Assembly: GCA_947069175.1 (NCBI GenBank)
Contig: CAMTDV010000002.1
Coordinates: 12,144,988-12,208,987, forward strand
From: Scalesia atractyloides
Taxonomy: Eukaryota; Streptophyta; Magnoliopsida; Asterales; Asteraceae
Direction of reading: 5' to 3'
Length of the DNA stretch: 64,000 nucleotides
Under the pieces are notes generated by a model. That model searched no databases, was not told the DNA's origin, and was given only the letters and a program-made list of their open reading frames with translations. This document shows positions 10,492 to 22,006 of this stretch, piece by piece. Every line of letters starts with the position of its first letter. The first letter of the stretch is position 1. The translations under genes were made by a program, and so were the position numbers.

Positions 10492-11359
10492 ATGGCTAAT
10501 AATAATCAGACAGTATACCAACAGGCCACCACCGGTTTCACCGGTGCAAACTCACCCATTACCTTACCCCCCATGAACAATGACCGAGCCTGGCAAATCC
10601 CTTCTTACATCATGACCGCCATCACTAACTCTTGCCAATTCCATGGTCGTGATGATGAGGATGCGCCCGCACATATCAACCGACTTACCCGTCTATGTCA
10701 TACATTCAATATGGAGGGCGAGGGCGAGGGCCATGATGCCCGTTTTCTCCAAGTCTTTCCATTCTCTCTATACTTTCCACCCGCTAAAGCATCCCACCTT
10801 CGCGATCAGATCCATTCGTTCCGAATGGAGCCTGATGAGCCCTACCATCTCGCTTGGGAGCGGTTCCAAACTCTAGTATCTCGTTGCTCCCAACATGGTC
10901 TATCAGACTGGGCACTTATAGAGAAATTCTACAACGGTCTCACCCCTGAGACCCGTGCTCGATTCAACACCTCTGCAGGTGGCCACCTTATGGGAAAGAA
11001 AACAGTAGCCGAGTGCAATGACCTTTTCGAGAGCTTTGCCCATTCTGATGTCGATTACAGCACTGCCGGCAGGAATTCAATTCCTGTTTCTCATACACCT
11101 CCGGTTAACCGGGGTTTACACCAAGTTAGCTTGGAAACTACGGTAGCTGCTGCTCTAGATAGCTTTAAGAGGGAGGTCACGAAGGAGATACATGAGCTAA
11201 AGAAAAAGGTAGACATGTGTGAGGTGTGTAGAGAGGGTCATGACACGCTAGGGTGTCCCGCGCTCACTGTTGAGCAGGTTGAGTTTATCACCGGTCATAA
11301 CCGAGGTTCTACGAATCCCTTCAATAATAATACTTCCAATTATAATCAGAACTGGCGAA

Positions 11360-11438
<79 letters not shown>

Positions 11439-11691
11439 TAATAATAATTATCGATCTTCTGTAACCCCCTGGTTTCCAATCAAGCTCTTATCAAAACGGG
11501 GGCAGGGTCACTACGATAGTGGAGGGTCAGGTCACACCAGTCAGTTTAGTGGAGGGGGTTCAAATCAGGAAGGTCAGACTAGGAGTGGAGCGTCAGGAGG
11601 TAGTCTAGATAGGATCGAAGAGCTGTTATCTCAGCTAGTTATCAAAGATCAGGCTACTCAGAAAACTCTCCGGAACATGATCTGCTCTTGA
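10492..11691 (+). pseudogene. Athila-type gag (shortened)
   Basis: The frame starts MANNNQTVYQQ and runs 399 codons. Capsid motifs are visible: FHGRDDEDAPAHINRLTRLC at residues ~51-70, LRDQIHSFRMEPDEPYHLAW and LIEKFYNGLTPETRARFNTS. After FPFSL the protein jumps straight to YFPPAKASHLRD; relatives have roughly 30 more residues there (the W-rich KAWL...W segment), so an in-frame deletion is likely. A short zinc-knuckle-like CEVCREGHDTLGC is at about residues 243-255. Then come Ile and Asn runs coded by an AAT microsatellite. The frame stops at 11691, but the expected continuation (LLLKNQQSALLDLQRSVGRI) is present in another frame, so a frameshift ended it. The start is chosen because upstream sequence in this frame is not gag-like. 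Confidence 0.85.
11361..11449 (+). repeat. (ATA/AAT)n microsatellite inside Athila gag
   Basis: About 29 trinucleotide units. The reading phase switches in the middle through one extra A near 11404, so the protein changes from poly-Ile to poly-Asn. Confidence 0.95.
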
Positions 11692-12407
11692 AAAATCAAC
11701 AGTCCGCGCTCTTAGATCTGCAGAGGTCGGTCGGTAGAATCGCTAAGCAGCTGCAACAGCAGCCACACGGCCAGTTCGCGGGTAATACCCAACCCCGCGA
11801 ACCAACACACGAAAGCGATTACTACGCGCGGTGGTAGGACTCTAAAGGAGGTAGGTAGAGAGGGTGTGGAGGTAGAGGTAGAGGAGCGAGATGAAGGGGT
11901 AGATGAAGAAATCGAGATGGAGGCTCCACCCAGGGTGCACACCAGGTTAAACCCAGCAAGTACCGCACCAGCCGGTGGACCTTCAGTTGAGAGAGAAAAC
12001 CGGTAGAGGTTAGGCCATCACCGATCGTATACACTTCACGCCTACCCTACCCAGCACGTTTGAAGCAGCAAAAATATGCCAAGGAATACGGGAATTTCCT
12101 TGACATATTTACTCAGTTAAAAATCAATCTCCCATTTATCGAGGCCCTCAAGCATATACCTAAATATGCTAAGTTTTTAAAAGATCTTTTAAAACGTAAA
12201 GATAGGTTGGGGGAGCTTTCGAATGTCCCATTGACTGTAGGATGTCCCGCTGTGGTTTTAAACAAGTTGCCCGAGAAATTGACTGATCCAGGTATCTTTA
12301 CGATTCCATGCCTATTCGGCGGCTCCATTGCTCCAGCTCATGCTCTAGCCGATCTCGGGGCGAGCATAAATCTGATGCCTTTCTCACTGTACGAGCGTTT
12401 AGGTTAG
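11692..12407 (+). pseudogene. Athila gag C-terminus and protease
   Basis: Past the gag stop, other frames give NQQSALLDLQRSVGRIAKQL (about 11693-11752) and an acidic VEVEERDEGVDEE stretch. From 12060 the frame reads YAKEYGNFLDIFTQLKINLP, LKHIPKYAKFLKDLLKRK and then ADLGASINLMPFSLYERLG, the Athila-type aspartic protease with its D-L-G-A-S active site kept. The frame ends right after this motif at 12405-12407. The Met at 12060 is internal, not a true start. Several frameshifts and stops lie between 11691 and 12060. Confidence 0.85.
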
Positions 12408-13104
12408 GGGAGCTTACCCCTACGCGCATGTCTCTGTCATTAGCCAATAGGTCGGTTAAGTACCCAAGGGGAATCGTAGAGAATTTGTTGGTTAAAGTTG
12501 ATAGATTTGTCTTTCCTATAGACTTCGTCATCCTCGATCTGGAGGCCGACGAGAAGGTTCCCATCATCTTAGGTTGCCCATTTCTGCGCACCGCGAAGGC
12601 GCTCATAGATGTTCATGATGGGAAAATCACTCTTCGAGTCAGTGACGAGAACGTCACGTTCGAGATCACAAGGTCGATGCAACACCCTAGTGGTGGCGAC
12701 AGCGATAGTGGCCCTTGTCACTCCGTATACTTCCTAAACTCATTCATTTCGTGCGTTGATCGTTCTTTAGACTATATCAACGGAGCCGACTTAGTGAATG
12801 AGAGTTTAGTAACCGAAGAGAGTGATGGTGAGGATATAGGGGACGATTTCTTAGAGATCCCGAGACCCTAGACTTCTGTGAGGTGAATGCAGCTACTGAG
12901 AGCACACCATTGTCAACACCAGCAGCCGTAGAGCTTAAGGTTCTCCTGTCTCATTTAGAATACGCGTTCCTAGGTGACAATTCGAGCTTACCCGTGATCA
13001 TTTCTTCGAAGTTGTCAACGGGGGAGAAGGAGCGTTTAATCGAGGTCCTAAAGTCGAATAAGGAGGCCATCGCATGGAAACTGTCTGATATCAAGGGGAT
13101 TAGC
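12408..13104 (+). pseudogene. Athila protease end and start of RT, cut by E1
   Basis: In a shifted frame the protease domain continues: LTPTRMSLSLANRSVKYPRG, VDFVILDLE-type strand, and KVPIILGCPFLRTAKALIDV. The frame ends at 12871. A following stretch (12883-13104) reads VELKVLLSHLEYAFLGDNSS, LPVIISSKLS and KEAIAWKLSDIKGIS, the region just before RT in Athila/Tat elements. It is cut at 13104 by the E1 LTR, so the RT catalytic core is not here, and it is not found elsewhere in the window. Confidence 0.85.
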
Positions 13105-13290
13105 TGTAACATTTGTCAAAAACGGGTTTTCCAAACCCGCTCCGTTTGTAATCGAATATCAAGTTATAAAAGTTTAGTTGCGTATTTATGTCCATTTTAA
13201 TTTTTAATGATGCATAATTAATAAACAAACTAGAATATAAAAGTTATAAATGATAAAAAGTAAAAATAAAATAATTAAAAAGAAAATTTG

Positions 13291-13371
13291 GCTGCCGGGA
13301 CTCGAACCCGGGTCAGCCGGGTTTAAACTCAAAGCCTCATCACACACACATATAACCACTCCGCCACTTGT
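13291..13371 (-). other. tRNA-like block M1 of the E1 LTR
   Basis: Minus-strand A-box TGGCGGAGTGG and perfect B-box GGTTCGAGTCC with flanking GGC/GCC pairs. It is slightly longer than in S1 because of a CA-rich middle. Confidence 0.7.
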
Positions 13372-14200
13372 TGTTTTCTGTAAACACTAGGAAACAATTA
13401 AATTTTATGGTCTATCATAAATTAATCTGGTTACGCCAACTGTAACCGAAATCGGTCACCAAACGTCCAAAGACGTTTGATTGATCGCGGTTTACTGAGT
13501 TTAACCGATACACCGACACCTCCAATCAATTTTGCTTTGAATGAACTTGAATTCAAGAGTGGATCGGTTTTAATAACCGGAAACTTTCAATTCCTGAATT
13601 ACTTCAATCATTGTCCCCTCTCGCGACTCAAACACACTCTGTAAACCTTCAATTGCATTTTCGCACAACTTTCAGTTCGCCGGAGAAGCTATTTGAACTC
13701 GCCGGACTTTCACCGGAAAACCGTGTTTTCCATCAAATCAGTAAGTCTCTCAATTCTTTCATTGTCTATCAATTGTTAAGCTATTGCTAACTCAAACCCT
13801 TCAATCGGAATCAATTTCAGACGTCGATATCGGATAATTCCCGCTCGCCGGAAAACTTCTGAAAATTCTTATCTTCCGCTGTAAAACGGTATAGACATTC
13901 AAACCTTCTGATAACTCTTGTTTAATACTTCAATTCCTCACTTAGCTAATCAAAACTGTTCATTTTTTCGTTCAGTCTAAATTCGTAAAAACAGAGCCGA
14001 CGACTTGCCGGAATTCTGAGATAAATCGTTCTCTGGTATGTTTACTTCTAAAAATCATCTCTGCCAGTTCATATTAGTCTGTTGAATGTTTGTCAATCAA
14101 ATTAAACAAGAAACAATAGAGAAATCGTAAACTGTAATTCGGTAACGAAGAAGACGAAGTAGGTTGATTATAAGTTTATTATAATTTGGATATTATCTCG

Positions 14201-14615
14201 GGTTAGACACACAGTCCAGCGGTGGACTGTGTGCACACAATATGCACACGCCGCGAGTTCGATCCTTAATACACACACCATCTCTGTAATAAAGATGTTT
14301 TATTTTTCTAACTGAACCGGATTAACTTACTTTAGATGTTAAGTATAATAAAAATCTATATATTAACCAAGTTAGACACACAGTCCAGCGGTGGACTGTG
14401 TGTAACATTAAGTCACAGGTCCCGGGTTCGAGACCTGTTGACGACACCGGTTCGATGATTTAAAACATTTTTGAAAATAAAAGAATTTTGAATAAACTGT
14501 GTTAGTATATAAATATAATTAAAAACATAATTATTTCAGGTTAGACACGTAGCTCAGTTGGTAGAGCTGCGTGCACGCGAACGGGAGGTCTCGGGTTCGA
14601 GCCTCACCCGGCGCA
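14201..14615 (+). other. tRNA-like units M2-M4 of the E1 LTR
   Basis: Units start at 14201, 14370 and 14539, a spacing of 169 and 169 bp. M2 and M3 keep the full 11-bp CACACAGTCCA hairpin. M3 has the ACAGGTC/GACCTGT arm around the B-box. M4 has the D-arm A-box and GGGTTCGAGCCTC. Confidence 0.7.
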
Positions 14616-15780
14616 TACATTTACACAATGAAATCGGTCAAACAGTCAAACGGTCAACGCAAAAGTCAACATATTTTTATATTTTTATTTATTTAATTTA
14701 ATTTAAAAATTAATTAAAAATACTTAAAATAATGTTTTTAAAGATAGGAAATAGCCTTAAACTCACAAAAATATATCTAAATATCCTATTAAAATTATTA
14801 ATAAAATCCACTCATTTACTATATCTTCCGTTATTATTTAGGTTAGTCTATTCTCGTTGTTAAATCCTTCCAACTCGTGCGCATCTCATCATCTCCAACC
14901 GAACACACCCAATGTGAGTGAATCTCTGCAAAATTCCCCGTTTTAATCACGTTTTTGGGGTGTATCATGTGTCTTACCATTTATTATATTTAAATCATTG
15001 TGCATACATCATATCATGAACAAATGTGTATTCAGCTTGTTTCAACTGTTGTGTGGTTATTGTTTAGATTTAATTTATTATTTCCAGTACATGCAATTTC
15101 ATAGGCCGCCGCTCCCAATTACATTATGAGCGTTGAGCAGTTCCCCATTACATTATGAGCGTGAACCTGGCGTTGCCAACATACGATTGGCTCCATTTGA
15201 TTGAGCCTTGATCGCACAGACATTTATCATTTTCAGTACATGCAATACGATCGGCTCCGTTTGATTGAGCCTTGATCGCACAAACATTTATCATTTTCAG
15301 TACATACATTTATCATAGGCCGTCCGTTTCCCCATTTTTGTTATTGTATGTTATTGTATGTTGTTGTATGTTATAGTTTGTGGTTGTTATTGCTACTGTT
15401 TGATTATTTACATTTGCTCACTTATGATCATTGCACAATTTTTCCTTGATAAAATAACAAGAAAATCAATAATAAATGTTTATCTAACAAGGTTCACTCG
15501 CCAACTTATATTGACCCAAAAACCCCCATTTTTACACATGATACAGGTGAACCAGCTACAGCAAGAAACACATAGGATTGGCTTAGAAGAATAAACTGGT
15601 TTAGAGCTTGGATTGTTTAGTTGGTTATTTTTATTTGTATTTGTATGGACATGTATGGATTATTGAGAATGTAATTTTGACTTTAATAAATATGAAACAT
15701 ATTAGTAAATATCATGAGCTTTGGTGATAACTCAATTATGCCCCGACTCTTATTCCGCTGCGGGTCGGGGTGTGACAGAT

Positions 15781-15792
15781 TGGTATCAGAGC
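15781..15792 (+). promoter_or_regulatory. Primer-binding site of E1 (initiator-Met tRNA)
   Basis: TGGTATCAGAGC, three bases (GAT) after the LTR; complementary to the 3' end of plant initiator-Met tRNA. Confidence 0.93.
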
Positions 15793-16593
15793 CATGACTA
15801 TAGGGATATAGGATAGGTTATTAGACCGTTAGAGCCTATATTATAGTGGATTAGAAATTTTTAAGATTTTTGTGTGTTACATGCCAAATTTCATGATGTT
15901 TATATGTTTTATGTTAAATGTTACATTCAATGTTATGCAAGCATGTTCATAAGTATATATTATCATATAATGCCTATCATGAATCATATTCTCATAACAT
16001 ATCATATCCATGAAAGCACACATCACATCATTTTCATGATTGTTTTTACAATGATTTTTGTATTTTCAAATCTCATCAAAGTGAGTTCTCATGACGGGCA
16101 TGTAGTAACTGTAAGGGTACAAGTACCGGTAGTCGGAACGTCCTGTCTAGGCTTGGCATTCGTATAAATCCAAAATAAAGGAGCAGTTTGCCTACCTGGG
16201 GACTAACGATGAGAGTACGAAGTACCTATTAGGCCAAAGCATGCTATACCAAACGTCGTGTGAGCTAACCCCACTTTGAGTTGTCATTGTGTCTACACCC
16301 GGACACATTCCGACCATACATCTCGTAAACATATTTTGTGGTTTTCATTCGGGTGATGCGAGTGTTAAATCGCCAATACTAATGTGAATCCTACAAAGCT
16401 AATAGACATGGGGGCCCACATGACTATACAGGTGAAGGTATGGGGGACATTTGAGGCCCAACATGAGCAAACCCAAGACATCCTATGGATGTAGTTGCAT
16501 TATTGATATTTATGTTATTTTCATTTTCTTTAAGACACATGACACCTAAAAAGACTCCATAAACTCACAATCTTCTTATATATGTTCCTGTAG
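15793..16593 (+). other. Untranslated leader of E1
   Basis: About 800 bp between primer site and gag, with the same order of sequence in E2, E3 and E4. An upstream ATG-TTC-CTG-TAG (about 16582) lies just before the gag ATG. I see no coding potential. Confidence 0.75.
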
Positions 16594-16692
16594 ATGTCGA
16601 CTAGACAACAACGAGGGGGTAAAAGATCAGGAAGGTCTCACGAACGCTTGGCCACACAAATCGCGAAACAAATGGCCGCGGTGCTTCCTGAC
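16594..16692 (+). pseudogene. Gag N-terminus of E1 (33 codons, cut by E2)
   Basis: Starts MSTRQQRGGKRSGRSHERLA and ends AAVLPD. The next codons (IVVQVQQAL) resume at 35690 after E2 and one copy of CTGAC. Confidence 0.92.
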
Positions 16693-16879
16693 TGTAACAT
16701 TTGTCAAAAACGGGTTTCCAAAACCCGCTCCGTTTTGTAATCGAATATCAAGTTATAAATGTCACGTTGTGTATTTATGGTTATTTTGATTTTTAATGAT
16801 ACATAATTAATAAACAAACTAAACTATAAAAATTATTTTTGATAAAAAGTGAAAACAAAATAAATAAAAATAAAATGTT

Positions 16880-16961
16880 GCTGCCGGGACTCGAACCCGG
16901 GTCAGCCGGAATTTAAACCCAAAGACTTAACGCTCACACACATCACCACTCCGCCACTTGT
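16880..16961 (-). other. tRNA-like block M1 of the E2 5' LTR
   Basis: A-box TGGCGGAGTGG and B-box GGTTCGAGTCC on the minus strand; identical to the copy at 33285. Confidence 0.7.
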
Positions 16962-17802
16962 TTGTTTTCTGTCAACTTAGGGAAACAAATAACTCTTATA
17001 CACAAACCTAGTTAAACCGGTTGCGCCAACTGAGAAACCGAAATCGGCAATTCAACCGTCTAATCGTTTGATTAATCGCACATTCAGGTTTATAACCGAT
17101 GCACCGACGATTTTAATCAATTCGGATTTGAATGAACTTCAATTTTTATCATCATCGGTTTTTATAACCGAAAATAATCAAAGTCCAAATTACTTCAATC
17201 AAGACCCCTCTCGCGACTCAGAAACATCATACAAACATTCCATTTCACTTTCGTCACCCATTCGGTCCATCAGAATGCTTAAATCAACTCGCCGGAAAAT
17301 TCTGCAAGCTCGCCGGAAAACCGTATTTGTCCTCAAATCGGTAAGTTCTTCAATACCATCATAGTCTAACAGTTGTTAAGCCATTTCTAACTCAAACCCT
17401 CCAATTTAAATCAAATTCAGACGTCGTCATCGGATAATTTCTGCTCGCCGGAAAACTTCTGAAAATCCGTATCTTCGCCTGTGAAACGGTAAGGACCTTC
17501 AAACACACTGATAACGTTTGTTTAGCACTTCAATTTCATGATTAGCTAATCAAATGATTAATTAAATTGCTCAGTTGAAGTCCTTAAAAACAGAGACCGA
17601 CGCCTTGCCGGAACTCTGTAATCAATCGTTCACCGGTATGTTTTTCCTCTAATTATCATCCCTTCTATCTCTTATCAATCTGTGTAATGCTTAACAATCG
17701 AATTAACAAGATTTAATGGTGTAATCTGCTGTCGGTAAAATCCAACGAAGAAGATGAACTTTGATAATACTATAAGTATAATTAAAATTGGTATTTTAAA
17801 CG

Positions 17803-18217
17803 GGTTAGACACACAGTCCAGCGGTGGACTGTGTGCAAATAATACGCACACGTCACGAGTTCGATCCCTGGTACACGCAACCTCTAAGTAATAAAATGCC
17901 TTTTTGATTAAAGCTGAACCGGGTTAACCCCGTTAGTTGTTAAGTATAATAAAAACCGAGATATTAACCAGGTTAGACACACAGTCCAGCGGTGGACTGT
18001 GTGCAACACTAAGTCGCACGTCACGCGTTCGAGTCTGGTTACGGCACCGGTTCGATGATTTAAAATCTTTTTCTAAAAACAAATGAATTTTGAATAAATA
18101 GAATTAGTATATAAATATAATTAAAAATAAGATTATTTCGGGTTAGACACGTAGCTCAGTTGGTAGAGCTGCGTGCACGCGTACGGGAGGTCTCGGGTTC
18201 GAGTCTCACCCAGCGCA
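17803..18217 (+). other. tRNA-like units M2-M4 of the E2 5' LTR
   Basis: Units start at 17803, 17971 and 18141 (168 and 170 bp apart). M3 here has lost the strong T-arm stem (CACGCGTTCGAGTCTGG). M4 keeps both boxes, with TATATAAATATA about 35 bp upstream. Confidence 0.7.
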
Positions 18218-18711
18218 TACTTGCACACTGACCGAACCGGTCAACAAGTCAACGGTCAATGGTCAACGCAAAAATAAACAATTTTCTTATATTTTTATTT
18301 ATTTAATTTAATTTAAAAATCAATTAAAAATACTTAAAAATAATATTTTTAAAGATAGAAAATAGCCTTAAACTCACAAAAATATATCTAAAAATTCCAT
18401 TAAAATCCTTAATAAAATCCACTCATTTATTATATTTTTCCGTTATTATTTAGGTTAGTAGTTCTCGTTGTTCAACTCTCCCGACTCGTGCGCATCTCAT
18501 CATCTCCATTCAAACGCACCCAATGTAACATTTGTAAAAATTTGGTTTTTAAAACCCGCTCCGTTTTGTAATCGAATATCAAGTTATAAAAGTTACGTCG
18601 AATATTTATGATTATTTTGATTTAAAACAATACATAATTAATAAATAAACTAAACTACAAAAATTATATTTGATAAAAAGTTAAAATAAAATAAATAAAA
18701 AAATTTTTGAT

Positions 18712-18793
18712 GCTGCCGGGACTCGAACCCGGGTCAGCCAAGACACACACCTCAGCAACTTAACACACACACACAAGACCACTCCGCCACATT
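18712..18793 (-). other. tRNA-like block M1 of the E3 LTR
   Basis: B-box GGTTCGAGTCC intact. The A-box region reads TGTGGCGGAGTGG with an extra T nearby. Confidence 0.65.
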
Positions 18794-19637
18794 GTGTTTT
18801 CTGCTAACTCTAGGAACACAAATGAAATTTATACACAACCTCAGTTAAAGCCGGTTGCGCCATCTAAGAAACGGTAATCGGCAAACCAATCGTCAATTCG
18901 TTGTTTATTCACACATTCAGTTTATTACCGATGCACCGACGGTTTCTAATCAAATCGGAATTGATTAAACTTAAAACCTCATCATTATCGGTTTTAAAAC
19001 TGAAAAATCACCAAGTCCAGAATTCTTCAACTTCAGACCACTCTCGCGACTCAGAGATATCATACCAAAACTCCATTTCATTTTCGTCGCATTTTCAGAC
19101 CATCAGAACGCCTGAATCAGCTCGCCGGAATTTTCTGCAAAAGTCGCCGGAAAACCGTATTCAACTCAAACCGGTAAAATACCTCTACTTTACTGTTTCA
19201 ATCAATTGTTAGAACCTTACTAACATTAACCCATCGCTCATAATCAACCACAGACGACGTTGTTGGACTTTCTGTTTTCGCCGGAAAACTTCTGGAATTG
19301 TCGGAAACTCGTTGATTACCGGTATGCTCCTTCCAACGTGCAGATAATCAATACTCATTAGTTCAATTTCACATCTAATCCCTTAAACCTGTTAATTGAT
19401 TCTCACAGCCGAAGGTTCCAAAAAACAGAGCCGACGAACTTCGCCGGATCCTCTGAAGAAGACGATCTATTCGGTATTTTCTTCCCCAAACTTTTCGGTT
19501 CAATGCATTCAAATTGGTCATCATGTTCATTAACTAAATTAATCGCGTATCAGTTGTTTTGATTAATGTCTGTGTTTGTAATGAAGAAGACGAGTTCAAA
19601 GATGACATAAGATTAATTAAAATCGGAATTATAAACG

Positions 19638-20050
19638 GGTTAGACACACAGTCCAGCAGTGGACTGTGTGCAAAATACAAACGCACGTCCCGAGTTCGAT
19701 TCCTGCTATACGCACTCCTCGTATAATAACACGCCTTTTTGTTTAAAAACTAAACCGGGATAACTCAGTTAGTTATTAAGTATAATAAAAACCGAGATAA
19801 TAAACGGGTAGACACACAGTCCAGCGGTGGACTGTGTGCAACACTAAGTCCTACGTCGCGCGTTCTAAACCCGTCACTAGCACCGGTCCGTGGAATTAAA
19901 ATGTTTTTGGCAATTAAAAGAAATTCGGTTAAATTGAATAAGTATATAAATATAATTAAAAACAAGATTATTTGGGTTAGACACGTAGCTCAGTTGGTAG
20001 AGCTGCGTGCACGCGTACGAGAGGTCACGGGTTCGAGCCTCACCCAGCGC
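19638..20050 (+). other. tRNA-like units M2-M4 of the E3 LTR
   Basis: Units start near 19638, 19807 and 19975 (169 and 168 bp). M2 has one loop change (AGCAG). M3 has lost its B-box (CGTTCTAAAC). M4 keeps the D-arm and GGGTTCGAGCCTC. Confidence 0.65.
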
Positions 20051-21200
20051 ATACATATACACGACGGAACCGGTCAACAAGTCAACGGTCAACGGTCAAC
20101 GCTAAAAAAACAAATTTTTTAATATTTTTATTTATTTAATTTAATTTAAAAATCAATTAAAAATACTTAAAAATAACATTTTTAAAGATAGAAATTAGCC
20201 ATAAACTCACAAAAATATATCTAAAAATTTCATTAAAATCCTTAATAAAATCCACCCATTTAATATATTTTTCCGTTATTATTTAGGTTAGTAATCCCCG
20301 TTGTTCCGCTCATCTAAATCGTGCGCATATCACCATCTCCAATCCAACGCACCCAAGGTGAGTGAACCTTTACAAATTCCCCGTTTTAATCACGTTTTGG
20401 GGTGTATCATGTGTCTTGATATATATGTATTATACTTAAACCATTGTGCATACATCATATCATGAACTAGTGTATTCAGTATGTTTCCTGTTGTGTTGTT
20501 ATTGTTGGATGCAAGTTTATTATTTTCAGTACATGCAATTTCATAGGCCGCCGCTCCCCATTACATTATGAGCGTTGAGCATGTTCCCCATTTCATTATG
20601 AGGTTGAACCTGGCGTGCCCACATACGATCGGCTCCGTTTGATTGAGCCTTGATCGCACAGACATTTTCATTTTCAGTACATGCAATACGATCGGCTCCG
20701 TTTGATTGAGCCTTGATCGCACAGTTTCATTTATGTTATTTACAGTATGATGTTGGTATGTTCATGTATGCTGTCATGTGTTATTGTATGTTATAGTTGT
20801 GACTGCTATTTGCCATTGCTTGATTATTTACATTTGCTCATCTATGATTATGCACAATTTTTCATTTATAAACTAACAATTAATTCATTAATAAATGTTT
20901 ATCTAATAAGGTTCACTCGCCAACTTATGTTGACCCAAAAACCCCCCATTTTACACATGATATAGGTGAACCAGCAGCAGCTAGGAACACATAGGGCTTG
21001 GACTAGAAGAATAAAACGATTTAGAGTTGGGATTATTATGTTTGGTTTATTTCCTTTGTATTGAATGAACATGTTTGGATATTTGAAAATATAACTTTGA
21101 CTTTATTAAATATGAAACATATTAGTAAATGTCATGAGCTTTGGTGATAACCCAATTATGCCCCGACTCTTATTCCGCTGCGGGTCGGGGTGTGACAGAT

Positions 21201-21212
21201 TGGTATCAGAGC
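21201..21212 (+). promoter_or_regulatory. Primer-binding site of E3
   Basis: TGGTATCAGAGC, three bases after the LTR. Confidence 0.93.
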
Positions 21213-22006
21213 CATGACTATAGGGATATAGGATAGGTTATTAGACCCTTAGAGCCTATAATATAGTCGATTAGAAACTTATAAGATTTTTGTGTGTTAC
21301 ATGCCAAATTTCATGATGTTTATATGTTTTATGTTAAATGTTACATTTGATATTGTGCAAGCATGTTCATAAGTATGTATTATCATATAATGCCTATCAT
21401 GACTCGTATACTCATAACATATCACATCCATGAAAGCACACACCACATCATGATTGCTTTTACAATGATTTTCGTGTTTTCGAATCTCATCAAAGTGAGT
21501 TCTCATGACGGGCATGTAGTAACTGGAAGGGTACCAGTACCGGTAGTCGGAACGTCCTGTCTAGGCTGGCATTCGTATAAATCCAAAATAAAGGACCAGT
21601 TTGCCTACCTGGGGACTAACGATGAGAGTACGAAGTACCTATTAGGCCAAAGCATGCTATACCAAACGTCGTGGGAGCTAACCCCACTTTGAGTTGTCAT
21701 TGTGTCTACACCTGGACACGTTCCGACCAAACATCGCATGAACATATTTTGTGATTTGCATTCGGGGGATGCGAGTGTTATATTGCCAATACTAATGTGA
21801 ATCCTACCAAGCCAATAGCCATGGGGGCCCACATGACTATGTAGGTGAAGGTATGGGGACATTTGAGGCCCAACATGAGCGAACCCAAGACATCCTATGG
21901 ATGTAGTTGCATTATTGATATTTATGTTATTTTCATTTTCTTAAAGACACATGACACCTAAAAAGACATCATAAACTCACAATCTTCTCAATGTATGATC
22001 CTGTAG
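21213..22006 (+). other. Untranslated leader of E3
   Basis: Collinear with the E1, E2 and E4 leaders. It includes the TAG just before the gag ATG. No coding potential seen. Confidence 0.75.

Larger units (their letters stand above)
13105..15777 (+). mobile_element. 5' LTR of E1
   Basis: 2673 bp, TGTAACATTTGTC to GGGTGTGACA. In order it has M1, several CGCCGGAAAA-type motifs (about 13678-13860), units M2-M4, a GTCAAC cluster, a doubled CGATCGGCTC hairpin, an AATAAA near 15687 and a terminal CCCCGAC/GTCGGGG hairpin at 15740-15770. Confidence 0.95.
16693..18523 (+). mobile_element. 5' LTR of E2, left part (to the E3 insertion)
   Basis: Begins TGTAACATTTGTC and is collinear with 33099-34940 of the 3' LTR. 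It breaks off after ACGCACCCAA, exactly where the 3' LTR continues TGTGAGTGAATC, because E3 starts at 18524. Confidence 0.93.
18524..21197 (+). mobile_element. 5' LTR of E3
   Basis: 2674 bp, begins TGTAACATTTGTAAAAATTT and ends GGGTGTGACA. It is clearly more diverged from the E1 and E2 LTRs than those two are from each other, but keeps the same order of parts. Confidence 0.94.

Noticed and set aside
17068..17364. Protein gene repeated at 33474-33776
   Set aside because: It is the same LTR segment in both E2 LTRs; frame differences and lack of motifs argue against coding.
21363..21692. Leader-encoded protein shared by E1-E4
   Set aside because: Frames in the four leaders differ in length and phase; conservation is of nucleotide sequence only.
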